Source of the DNA: Phyto melanocephala
Lineage: Eukaryota > Arthropoda > Insecta > Diptera > Rhinophoridae
Reading direction: 5' to 3'
Assembly (NCBI GenBank): GCA_941918925.1
Contig: OW799237.1
Span: 57,211,997 to 57,275,996, forward strand
DNA length: 64,000 nucleotides
Both the position numbers and the translations under genes were made by a program. Positions 11,346 to 21,029 of this stretch are shown in pieces (the first letter of the stretch is position 1; the number at the start of each line of letters is the position of its first letter). The notes beneath the pieces are model-generated. The model saw only the letters and a list, made by a program, of their open reading frames with translations, did not search any database and was not told where the DNA came from.

Positions 11346-12076
11346 TTTCTATTTTTGGTAAAATAAAATAAAGTGTCATAGATGAAAAATTAATTAAATG
11401 AGTTCATGTTCCCAGATATTTCAAGAATTTTAAGAGGACTCTGTCTATTCCACGAGTCTTTTCTTTTCAAAATCTAATTAAAATAAAGAAAAGAAATAGA
11501 CTTCACGTTTCTACTGTTTTAACAAGTCAAGTCAACAAATTTTTGTTGGTTTTATTTTAAAATAACAGAAAATTTATTATCTAAAAGTGTTTAATAAATA
11601 AAATTTGTTATATAACCGATCTCTGCGTATGTACCTATTAATGTAATATTTAATATTTTTTATTGTGTACTGGATTTTTAATCACATTTTTGTTTTTTTA
11701 TTGTATACTTCAGAATTTTTATAAACATTTTTGTTAAGTTTATGTTTTTATTAATAAATATTAAAAAAATGGTACCGTCATGGCCTAAAAGGTACATTTT
11801 GTTTTTATACTTGGTACAAAATCATAAAAGCCATTTTCCTTTCCTGATTGACAACAATTGTGGTACTCACAACCAGTGATGTTAACTTTTTTATTTCAAT
11901 TTCTGTACTGCCCTAAAGAAATAACCATTTTTAAGGTAAAATTACCGTACACAAAGCCTTGTACAAAAATAATATTGTTAAACTAGTTTATATTCGTAAT
12001 TCAATATATTTATTTAAAAAACAACAAAACCTAAAAAAAATTAATTAGTAATAATAAAATAAATTAAAATTCGTAC

Positions 12077-12288
12077 CAATGCACATTTATTCATCATGTA
12101 TTTAGTCTTGTTTCGTCAGCTGATTATTTTTTTCATCACTGATTTTAAATTTCAGCTGTCAAAGTCTATAGATAAAAAACATATTTCTCCCACTCTCATT
12201 AATTTCAAATGTCAAACTTCATATATAAAAAATATAAACAAAAAAATTCTTCCCGAACTGCAATTACCTGATGAATTAATATGCCTTG
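12077..12288. mobile_element. 212-bp hAT-type MITE (CAAGGCATATTAATTC family)
   Basis: The right end TACCTGATGAATTAATATGC plus CTTG is inverted at the left as CAATGCACATTTATTCATCA. The flanks are identical ATTCGTAC (12069-12076 and 12289-12296). Internal blocks TCAGCTGATTATT and CCGAACTGCAATTACC are shared, in reverse orientation, with the copy at 50123-50330. Confidence 0.85.
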
Positions 12289-12465
12289 ATTCGTACTTTC
12301 AGTAAAATCACTGTTTACATTTTTTAATATTTAAAGCTTAGTGTTATACATTTGGATTGGGTTTCTTTTGCTTGCGATTGTCTAATTTAAAGCTTAGTTT
12401 GATTGAATTAATTGTTTGTGATCATATGCATCATATATCAAATTATAGAAAACGTTGTTATTGGA

Positions 12466-12660
12466 TTAAATATTTAAACCGTCGCTAGAATTAAGAAATG
12501 TTTTTGCGTGTAAAATCCCTTCAAGTGTATCAGTATTTGACCTGTTTCTTATTTTGGTTTTGTTTAAGTATATTATTGAAAAAATTCGTTCCACAGTAGC
12601 CGAACTATGTGGCAATGAAAATGAATAAACCAAAAATTTTTGTAAAACAGGAAACATTAT
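12466..12660 (-). pseudogene. hAT transposase, C-terminal dimerisation domain
   Basis: The 63-residue minus-strand frame reads FPVLQKFLVYSFSLPHSSAT, then VERIFSIIYLNKTKIRNRSN, then TDTLEGILHAKTFL. This is the hAT C-terminal dimerisation region with its SSA-VER-FS core, here with a good match to KTKIRNRL-T-T---L. In intact elements the domain drives multimerisation of the transposase. The Met start is internal. Upstream sequence is frameshifted and then interrupted by the MITE at 12733-13100, and the catalytic part is missing. It lies inside the hAT element 11874-13321 and is very probably its own transposase. A short coding-like frame at 13018-13242 may hold further pieces. Confidence 0.85.
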
Positions 12661-12732
12661 GGAATCGTCACCTGAAGAATGTCAGTTTTATCAGCATCTT
12701 TAATGAATTCGCCTTGAATTTATGGCAAAAAC

Positions 12733-13100
12733 CAAGGCATATCCATAAGGTATATGCAACGGCGAATTGATACAACAAAGCAACTTTTCATGAGATGTTT
12801 CATGTCAAGGCCAATTCGTATATCAGGGATGGAAAATGTGTTTTTACATATTAAATATAGTAAAATTTTATTAAAAAAAATATATAATTGTTTGAAACAC
12901 ATTATTAATGACGCAAAAGCAACAAATATACACAAATTTAGCACATTTATTATCAAAAAAGTACATGTAAGTTAATTGTTTAATACAGAATTTAAAATCA
13001 CATTTCCCTTCCCTGCATTAATAAGGCAAATTCAACCAATTTTGACATAAAGTCTCCCCATCAGCTGGGCTGATAATTTCACCTGTATGAATTCGCCTTG
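12733..13100. mobile_element. 368-bp hAT-type MITE, nested
   Basis: It starts CAAGGCATATCCATAAGG and ends TGTATGAATTCGCCTTG. Identical GCAAAAAC flanks it at 12725-12732 and 13101-13108 (8-bp duplication). The right terminus is of the CAAGGCGAATTC type also seen at 11091-11099 and at about 12703-12715. It interrupts the transposase remnant of the surrounding hAT element, so it arrived later. Confidence 0.82.
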
Positions 13101-13443
13101 GCAAAAACGTAAAGAATTTAACTTCAATAATTTGCATAGTTGTAATGAAACCGTACTTTTTATGGTATGTTTTTATGAGAAATATGTATGTCATTTGGGG
13201 TCTAACACTTAAAAATAAAAACTTTTTAAAATTACCGTACAAATATCAAAATTACCTACCTACCGTTTGAGACTCTTAATTACCGTACAATACGGTAATT
13301 ACTGTACAGTTAACAACACTGCTCACAACCGATACTGTTTTCTCTGTGCTGTGTACTCCAAGATTGCGTTAATAAGAATGATTTTGAGAGAGAAGTTTCT
13401 TAACGCTGGGTCTCTACGTAGCAATTTTCATTGCTTAAGGCTA

Positions 13444-13463
13444 GGTTAGGTTAGGTTAGGTTG
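13444..13463 (-). repeat. (AACCT)n 3' tail of the LINE
   Basis: On the + strand it reads GGTTAGGTTAGGTTAGGTT, equivalent to the ancestral insect telomere unit TTAGG. It immediately precedes the 3' target duplication, so it is the element tail, not an interstitial telomere. The SINE at 49107-49312 ends in the same unit. Confidence 0.85.
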
Positions 13464-13595
13464 AAAAGGAGGGGTATAAAAGCCCAAACCCATGACAGGT
13501 ATACACCTATGCCCAGTTGGCATGTTGTGCGCTCCATGTGGAAAACGGAATTCCCAAACAAAAAACCATAAACATAATTTCCCATAAATAACGGA

Positions 13596-14747
13596 CTAGT
13601 CCAAGAAACCAGTCCCCTCAATGTAACGCCTTATGGATCTCCAGTTCGAGTTCCCCAGGTATTCCAAGTTCGGCATATTATCTACTGTAAAATTTTCGCG
13701 CCTAATATGCCCAAACGCAGGACAATGACAGAGGTAGTGTACCAGGGTCTCATCCTCTTCCTCACAAGCTCTACATGTCGTCTCCTCAGATAATCCCATG
13801 CGTGCTAAATGAGTTCTCAACTCCGTATGACCTGTAATTACACCGGTTAATTTCCTAAGTGTAGGTCTACTTAGTCTCAAAATCTCCTTTGACTTCCCAA
13901 GATTTGGGTCACCCCAGAGTGTTCTTGTCACCTTACCGACATCAGTGCTTTGCCATTTTCTGACATGTTCTTCCATTGCCCAACGTTTAAGTTCATCCTT
14001 AAATCGTTTAAGGGGTTTGGCGTTCTCCAAAGTTATAGTACTCAAAAGAGCTCCCATTTTGGATAATTTGTCGGCTTTCTCGTTTCCGATCAGCCCGTGA
14101 TGGCTTGGTATCCATATTATCTCCAGATGTTCCAGATGTTCACAATTTGCATATGAGTTTATCTCACTCTTGCATTGCAAAACGTTCCGGGATTCAACTT
14201 TCTCCTTTCTCAATGTCTTAATCACTGATTGGCTATCCGTAAAGATAAGAATCGGAGTTTCGCTATTCGTTTCCTTTATCCATTTAATTCCTTCCGTAAT
14301 CGCCATGATCTCAGCCTGAAAAATAGTGTTGTGATCTGGTAGACGGAAGTATTTGCCTCTATTTCGGCTTATGTCGTATAAGCCCATTCCAGTTTGGTCA
14401 CCAATCTTTGAACCGTCTGTATAAAGATCGATTCCGTGGGTGTTTCCCATCCTGATTATCTCATCCCATTCTCCCTCTTCCGGTATAATGGTGATGCAGT
14501 TAATATTCTCATATCTCATCGGGATTTTATCACATGTTAATTCTGTAATATTTCCTATCGGTAAGATATCCGTTATTCTTTGGTATCTGGTCTTATGTTC
14601 TCTTATAAGCCACTCATCTATTGCGATTAATCTTGTGGCAGCTAAGGCCGCTTCATATTTTACCTGTATCTCAATAGGCCAAATGGATAATATATTCTCA
14701 ATGGCCATTGTCGATGTGGTCCTCATGGCGCCGCAAATACTAATGCA
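13596..14747 (-). pseudogene. RNase H domain and C-terminal Cys/His motif of the same LINE
   Basis: This continues the RT frame after the in-frame TGA; the first ATG (14726) is not a real start. The RNase H fold is recognisable by its acidic residues in order: LYTDGSK (D), FQAEIMAITEG (E), IFTDSQSV (D) and IPSHHGLIGNEKADKLSK (H, then D). All four catalytic acids appear intact. The domain would remove RNA from the RNA:DNA hybrid. After it comes a C-terminal knuckle CRACEEEDETLVHYLCHC, as found at the end of many I/R1/Loa-group ORF2 proteins. The frame closes near 13596. Such an RNase H is known in the I, Loa and R1-related groups and absent from most Jockey elements. Confidence 0.94.
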
Positions 14748-16247
14748 TCACTGTCTCTGAATCTTTTGAAGAGGTTTTATATTCACCTTCTTCTCTAAGG
14801 ATGTCCACCATACTAACGAAGCGTACGTAATTGTAGGCCGCAGTACACTCGTATATAGCCAATGTGTCATCCTTGGGCTTAAGCCCCATTTTGAGCCAAT
14901 CACTCTTCTGCAGAGGGCCCATATTCTTTGAGCTCTCTCCACTTTACATTGAATGTGGTCCTTCCAGGATAGTCTCCAATCAAGTACTACTCCTAGGTAT
15001 TTGACCTTTTTATCAATCTTAATTGTCTTATTCCGAAAGATGGGATAGCTATGCACCGGTATCTTCCTCTTTCTCGTAAACAAACAGATTTCAGTCTTTT
15101 CCGGGTTGACATTGAGCCCTCGCTCCTTCGCCCAGTTATATGATATATTCAAAGCCTCCATTGCTCTCATACATAAAGAATTTGGATTCGTCCCCCTGAT
15201 CAGTATCGCAACATCATCTGCGTAACAGATAGGCTTGAATCCCTCGTTCGATAGAATCTTCAGTAGACTATGTATGGTAGTTACCCATATTAATGGAGAT
15301 AAAATACCTCCCTGCGGGGTTCCTCGACATACTTTGTCCCTTCTTCCTACTCCATTTGCCTCACAATTTATCCATCTGTTCCTTAACATATTGCTAATCC
15401 ATGCAATTAAGACATGGCTTAACCCTAAGTTTTCCAAGGAACCGATAAGACTCGAGGTCATTACGTTATTGAAAGCTCCTTCTATGTCTATGAATACGCC
15501 CATGGTATACACACCCAGGTCGAAGGATCTCTCTATATGATAAACAACCTCCTGAAGAGCAGTCTCAGTAGATCTGCCCTTGATATAGGCGTGTTGTCCA
15601 AATCTCATTGAATCGCCTGGTAATCGTCTTCTGACCATTCCATCGACGATACGCTCCATGGTTTTCAATAAGAATGATGTTAAGCTTATGGGTCTATAAG
15701 CTTTAGGATTTGCGTAATTTTCCCTCCCTGGTTTAGGTATGAAAACTACTCTCGCCTCCCTCCATTCCACAGGGGTATACGCATATTTCAGGCAAGTAGT
15801 AAAAATATTCGCCAGCCTTATGTCGATTAGGTCAATGCTTCTTTGTAGGAGAGCCGGAAAAATACCGTCCGGCCCTGGTGCCTTATATGGCAAGAAACTA
15901 TTTACCGCCTCTCTTACCATCTTTGTGGTTATAATTATGTCCGTCGTGGCACTACCGTCATGGGGGTGTGGAATTTCTCCGTCATCCGCCATTTCCGTTT
16001 GGAAGTGTGCCTCTATCAGTATTCCTAGCGTCTCCTCCATCGTCTCCGACCTTTTCCTGTTCGAGTCAACGAGGGTTTCCGGTTGGGTGTGGGTTTTCGA
16101 TAGGAATTTCTTAATTCTAGAAGCGTCATTCACGCTGTCCACCTGATTGCAAAAAAGCCTCCAGGATCTGCGTTTGGCGATTCTTATTGCTTTGTTGTAT
16201 ATTCTGAGCTTCTCACTGTAATCGTCCCAGTATACTGATTGGCTTAA
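14748..16247 (-). pseudogene. Non-LTR retrotransposon reverse transcriptase
   Basis: It would copy element RNA into DNA at a nicked target. Visible RT blocks in order are KAPGPDGI, IPKPGRENYANPKAYRPISL, FGQHAYIKGRSTETAL, VFIDIEGAFNNV, GTPQGGILSPLIW, the catalytic CYADDVAIL, then VKYLGVVLDWRLSWKDHI and a thumb region with WLYTSVLRPTITY. The open frame extends to an ATG at 16379, but the first 45 or so residues are translated from MITE DNA upstream of the LINE boundary (about 16247), so that start is artefactual. The reading frame ends at TGA 14748-14750 and continues in the same frame into the RNase H part, so the stop is a nonsense mutation within one polyprotein. Confidence 0.95.
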
Positions 16248-16258
16248 GCTTAAGGCTA

Positions 16259-16650
16259 TAATACACGGCATGTTTTTGATATCTGACTTGACAAATTCCA
16301 CACTGATAAATACAAACATGTTGTGTTTTACCTTCAAGACATTACTTCTGTTAAAAACATGTGTTGAGACATCTGACAAAATTTCAATTAGAGCACGCTC
16401 TATTTTCTTCTGTCAAAACATGTGACATCAGCCGTTGACAGAAATCTCTGCTGCTGCAAAGCAGTCAGCGACGGTTGCCTGTAAAAGTACAATTTTGACA
16501 GACATGTAGATTTACATATCGTCGTTCGTAAATAATTGTGTTCTATGTGACATATAAAACCTATACATATAGAACACAATAATTTACGAACGACGATATG
16601 TGTCAGATGTAAAAAACATGCCGTGTATTATAGCTTCAGCATAAGCAAAA
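16259..16650. mobile_element. MITE/foldback element split by the LINE
   Basis: GCTATAATACACGGCATG (16255-16272) is the exact inverse of CATGCCGTGTATTATAGC (16617-16634), and similarity extends outward to GCTTA-type ends at about 16646. Removing the LINE joins GCTTAAGGCTA at 13433-13443 directly to TAATACACGG, so the true left end lies at about 13420-13443. The class is unknown; there is no coding sequence. Confidence 0.75.
16515..16600. repeat. 35-bp inverted repeat hairpin inside the MITE
   Basis: CATATCGTCGTTCGTAAATA (from 16515) and its inverse ending in CGAACGACGATATG (16600) form 35-bp arms with only a few mismatches around a 16-nt loop. A transcript through here would form a long hairpin. 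Confidence 0.85.
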
Positions 16651-19470
16651 ATGTCAACAGAATAATGGCACTTTATTGCTAAAGTATGTCTATTTTCATT
16701 GGGTGGAGAACGCGATACAAGTTATTTATTTATAAAATTTTATATTATTATTTCAACTCTTATGTTTTTTGTTTTAATATCTCACTCTAAACTAACTAAA
16801 CTGAAACTAACAATTTTACAAACAAGTTGTAGTTATTTAAAAGAAATATACATATTTTGTACTTGAGAGTAAATTGTTTTGAAAGTTAAATAAATAACTT
16901 TTTTACAAAATATATATAGAGTTTGATGTTTGGATTATTTTATTTAAAATAATCTTTAGAAAAAAATTGCTTAAAAATATAAATTTTGTACCGTTTGTAA
17001 GCACCTTCCAGATAGATATTTTTACATATTTCACTTAGTTTTAAAATAATTTAGTTTTTTTACAACTTTTGTGTCAAAGAAAATGAAAAAAATATTTTAG
17101 TTTTATACTGTAATTGAATGAATAAAGATTTTTTGTTAATAAATTAAAAAGTTAAAAGACTACAGGTTAATAGAAATTGTATTTTGCTTAAGTCGATTTG
17201 ACTAAAAACTCTTTACACATTTGTAAAAGAAAGTGGAAGGACCATAGTTTGTTGTGGAAACTTTTGCAACATTGGAGATGCACCGCAAGTTTAAAATCTA
17301 TTTTTTTTTTACAAATATATAACCAAAGTTTCTTTTCTTCTTTTAAAAATTTCTTCTGTTCTTTTATTATTTTGTAGATGTTAATCATATTTAAAAATTT
17401 ATAAGATTTATATTCATAAATTATATTCGAAACTTCTTATAAGCAACCTTGATAAAATTATTTTTAATTCTGTCCATTTCGCTTTTGTTAAATTTTGATT
17501 CTAATATAAACTCTTCAAATGTCAACCCCAAACACAACTTACTAAATTTCAAAAAATCCTTTTCGTCATAAAATACACAAACATTGTATTTAATTAAATT
17601 AACTCTTGAGTATATGCGCTGACTTCTAGACAGTTGTCTGAAAAAAAAAAATGAATAAATTATACTAAAACAGACAAATAACCCGAGTTTTTTGAAAAAT
17701 TGAAAATATTGGAGCAAAAATAATTTTGAGGCAAAATATCGGTCAATATGGCAGACGTGACTTTATCCAAAAAGTAATGAAACAGGCCTAGTAAAACAGT
17801 ATACAATTTCATATTTTAATGGTCTAAAATTTCTTAAAATTTCGCAATCTTGATTGTTTGATGGAGTTTAATGCAACAATATGTTTTCCTTTATTTGTAT
17901 TTGACACTATTTTATTACTGTTTGAGCAAATAAAAATTTATACATAAATGGGCCTAGTGTGATCAGAAAATGGTAACTGTATTGAAATAAACAAAATGTA
18001 GGCAAATATGGCAAGCATATTTGTCGAAAATATCCCAGTTAAATCTTTTTGAAATTGTTTAATAGATTAATTTTTTGCCGTATTTAGAAAAAATATTTAA
18101 GGTTTAGTAATTGGTCAGATGGAGAATATAACAAGCAATTATTTTGTTATTAACAACAATCGCTATGGAATGAATGAACAGTCTCCAAGCCATTAGGTCA
18201 TTAGTTAGCTGTAGGTCTTGAAGATGTCTTTAAGGGTCGGTGCAATAAACTAATGGTTGAGAATGTATTTTCCTTAAAACGAAATAGTTGTTTTTTTAGA
18301 TAGATTGCAAATAGGGGACGAGATTATTTAGTGCAGATTGGTTAAGTTGATGTGGTTATTCCTTTAACTAGATGAACTACTGCTAGACAAAACTTTGATT
18401 CATTTGTAGATTTTGCTTGGAAAATATCGGATAACACGACAATTGGTGTTTCAAAAGAGAGACTGGTGCTGGTAGTTCCCTAATTCTAATTAATTGGCCT
18501 TTGGGCCGAAGGAACATCAGAATATATTATTTTTTTTTTAGATTTTCTAAAGGTTTTTGTCATACAAAAATAGTAGTCATTTATGTGGTTCTTTGTCAGA
18601 GACACTGCGCATGTTTTGCCACATACATGAAGGATCCAACTTTTCCCTCCTTCATCCATTCCAAAATAATGATAGTAAACCTTCTTTTTATTAAGGACGT
18701 CATCTTTTTGGGATGCAAGACGATTACAAAATCATTTTACAATGATATTTATACGATGTAAGTGTGTATGTACGGTTATCGACTCGGTTTTACAACCGAT
18801 TCAACCGATCAACATTTTCAAATGTTGATTTTTAAAATGTCGATTACACCGTTTTTTATCCCCACAAGTCGGTTTTATTAATTTTTTAATAAATCGTGCC
18901 ACAGTATATTTTTTACTCAAAAAATTTTCAAAAATCAGAAAATTTAGTAAATACTCTTCCACAATATTGTAAGAAATTTATTTGTTGCTTCAAAAAGATA
19001 AGAAAGGAAAACAATTAAGCTTATATATTTTTTTTAATGGAGAGCAGTTTTGTTTTTTTTTACTTTGTTACGCTTATAATTTGCTGTGATAATCAGCTGC
19101 TCAGTAAGTTGTTTTTTTTATAAATTATTGTACATTGATTATTCTTCACACTAATAATTTTAAATATTTGATTCAAACATTTTATGGTCTTTCCTTCTGA
19201 CGAAGCGAATTTAATAATTTAATAATATTTTGCTTCTACAAAATCTAGCACTAAATCTGGTACTAAAGACTACCCATAGCTTAACTAATATCTCTGACAA
19301 CATATGACTTGTATACTTAAATAGTTTGACACACAAAGAGTCATTGTTACAACTTGCCTATAAAGTTAAAGTTATTATTTAAAAGGTAACTTTGATTATC
19401 GTGAGCAGTGAAATGACTTTTTAATATTTTTCATTATTACAGCCTCCATGTAACATAAAGTTTATTTGCA
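16651..19470. other. No gene seen; AT-rich DNA
   Basis: No coding homology is visible; the short open frames (for example 17421-17717, 18501-18761) are low-complexity. Around 18780-18830 there are palindromes (TCGGTTTTACAACCGA; ATCAACATTTTCAAATGTTGAT) that may belong to a small MITE. Confidence 0.45.
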
Positions 19471-20429
19471 TACCCTTTCAGTGAGTGTATATAAAGGTTT
19501 GTTATTCCGTGTGAAATTTTTACAATATTCACTTCCGACCTCATAAAGTACATAAATATTTTCTGAAAGCTTGTGAGTAGGGGAGTCTATCTAGCATTAT
19601 CCGTCTGTACGTGTGTGTGTGTTGGAATCAACTTTTTGAAGCTCCCCGACATCAGCAAGACCCGTCTATAGTATCAACATATCAGAAATGTTCGGGAGCA
19701 GACCGGTATTGAATCGCCTTATAAATTTTTGAGATATGAGCAAATTGACACGACTGTCTCTGTTTTTTCGCTTATTTTTACAATAAAAAAATAAAATTTT
19801 CCTGCCCCAGGATAATTAGTGGACACGGTTGTTACCATTTATAAATTTTGTATGCTTCTGGAGATATTAATGTACAGTTTTGGATAAGTTGGTTACTAAT
19901 CCTCAAAAAATATATGTATATATATTTTTTATACATTTTTTTTAAACTTCTAAATAATTTTTGACCAAGAGGTTAAATACCAAATTATAAGCCGTAATCT
20001 TAGATATTATTTCTATGGAAACTTACAAATCGGTTTGAAACCAATTGAGATATAAGCACCAGAAAAAAAATTTTCAAAATGAAATCGATATTTTCAGTTT
20101 CTATACAACTGAAAGATCTGGGTATCAAATGAAATGATTTAAATATACATACTCAGTTAGATATGAAAATAAACAAATCTTAGATGGCGTCCTAAATTGA
20201 ATGGCGAATATATGCCAAATAAGTATTAAGATGGCGTCTGAAATATAATATTTTTAACCCCAACAATATGGGTATTGAATGAAAGGGCTTGACTAGTAGA
20301 ATATAGTAACTATGTTGCAATTCAAAATCAAAGATGATGTTGGAAATAGTAACGGAAATGGCGTATGTACATGACGGTGAAGTGTATTATCAGATTCGGC
20401 TCGGCCGAATATAGCGATCTTACTTGTTT
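19471..20429 (+). mobile_element. Family B Helitron-like element, near full length
   Basis: It starts with TACCCTTTCAGTGAGTGTAT. The core has CTCATAAAGTACATAAATAT and CTGAAAGCTTGTGAGTAG. Several stretches of ATGGCGTC(C/T)(T/G)AAAT type follow. It ends with hairpin ATTCGGCTCGGCCGAAT (20394-20410) and CTTG at 20423-20426, a canonical Helitron 3' layout. It has no coding capacity. Confidence 0.78.
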
Positions 20430-20689
20430 GTTTTATATGGCAATACTTAAGCAAATACCGATTACTTCAACAAGTTAATAAGGTTCTGAAAAAACTTAGT
20501 GGCAACAATGTAAATTTATATTTTTCATTTACAAAATGGAATAATATTTTAGATGATTTATTTACTGTTTTGTGTCACTAATATTAGAAAATTAAAACTT
20601 AAAATAAAACAATGGAAATGTAAAAAAAAAATAGAAAACACAATTTATTTGCACATACTTATGTTTTGTTTCATGATGCGGAAATAATG

Positions 20690-21020
20690 CTAGGCGCAAA
20701 ATTGCGACGAACGACGAATTTTTCGTTGCGAAAAACTCGTCATCAAAAATAAAACACATTTGTGGCGTCAGTCGAATTCGCTATACGCAGCGATCTCCGC
20801 AATAAATTTATTTTTATTTCTTACTCCGGCGAACGATGATCAAATTGGTATAGGGTGACCATTTTTTTATATTTATTAGTTAGTTTATACTTTAATAACT
20901 GTTTTCTTTTTTATCAATTATAATAGATGTTACTTTTTCGTCGCTATTGTGCTTCACAGCGAATTTTTACCGACGAATTCGTCGTGTTGGGCGATATTCG
21001 TCGTTGTGCGCCGATCATAC
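20690..21020. repeat. CpG-rich inverted-repeat element (CGACGAA motifs)
   Basis: AGGCGCAAAATTGCGACGAA on the left and GGCGATATTCGTCGTTGTGC on the right are roughly inverse of each other. CGACGAA/TTCGTCG occurs many times between, including the perfect palindrome CGACGAATTCGTCG at about 20971. Its high CpG content contrasts with the surroundings. It is probably a MITE; no target duplication was identified. Confidence 0.5.
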
Positions 21021-21029
21021 TGGAAACTT

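Larger units (their letters stand above)
10802..11846. mobile_element. Degenerate hAT element with 8-bp duplication
   Basis: The left end CACGGATGGAAATCATGATT resembles the inverted right end (CAGGAAAGGAAAATGGC, then ATGATTTTGTACC). The ends are flanked by ATTGACAT (10794-10801) and ATTGACAA (11847-11854), a 7/8 match of the length hAT elements make. Subterminal GGTAC-containing motifs occur at both ends (GTACATTTTTTAGCGTGGTAC-type left, and right inverted). A nested MITE (10974-11099) and a coding-like remnant (11160-11345) lie inside. It directly precedes another hAT element at 11874. Confidence 0.6.
11874..13321. mobile_element. hAT element with perfect 8-bp duplication
   Basis: The ends are CAGTGATGTTAAC on the left and the inverse CAGTGTTGTTAAC on the right. 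They are flanked by identical CTCACAAC at 11866-11873 and 13322-13329. CAGTG-type ends and 8-bp duplications are diagnostic of hAT transposons. Inside are the hAT dimerisation domain on the minus strand (12466-12660) and two later MITE insertions (12077-12288, 12733-13100). Subterminal repeats ATTACCGTAC recur at both ends; one forms the inverted repeat AATTACCGTA/TACGGTAATT at 13278-13300. Most of the transposase is deleted, so the copy is non-autonomous. Confidence 0.88.
13444..16247 (-). mobile_element. 5'-truncated non-LTR retrotransposon (RT + RNase H)
   Basis: The element runs on the minus strand from about 16247 to a 3' tail at 13444. An 11-bp duplication GCTTAAGGCTA lies at 13433-13443 and 16248-16258, marking both ends. 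The 5' part (gag-like ORF1 and the endonuclease) is missing, which is typical of incomplete target-primed reverse transcription. A coding region with RT and RNase H follows, then a 3' UTR of about 150 bp, then a tail of (AACCT)n. RT sequence motifs and the RNase H domain point to the I/Loa group of LINEs; the exact clade is not certain. It inserted into the left terminal repeat of the MITE at 16259-16650. Confidence 0.9.

Noticed and set aside
13443..13463. TTAGG repeats as an interstitial telomere
   Set aside because: They sit exactly at the LINE 3' end beside a target duplication, so they are the element tail.
14440..16146. Plus-strand open frames (14440-14760, 15235-15540, 15739-16146)
   Set aside because: They are shadows of the RT/RNase H coding sequence on the opposite strand.
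16248..16379. ATG at 16379 as the true RT start
   Set aside because: The LINE boundary is at about 16247; upstream codons are MITE sequence.
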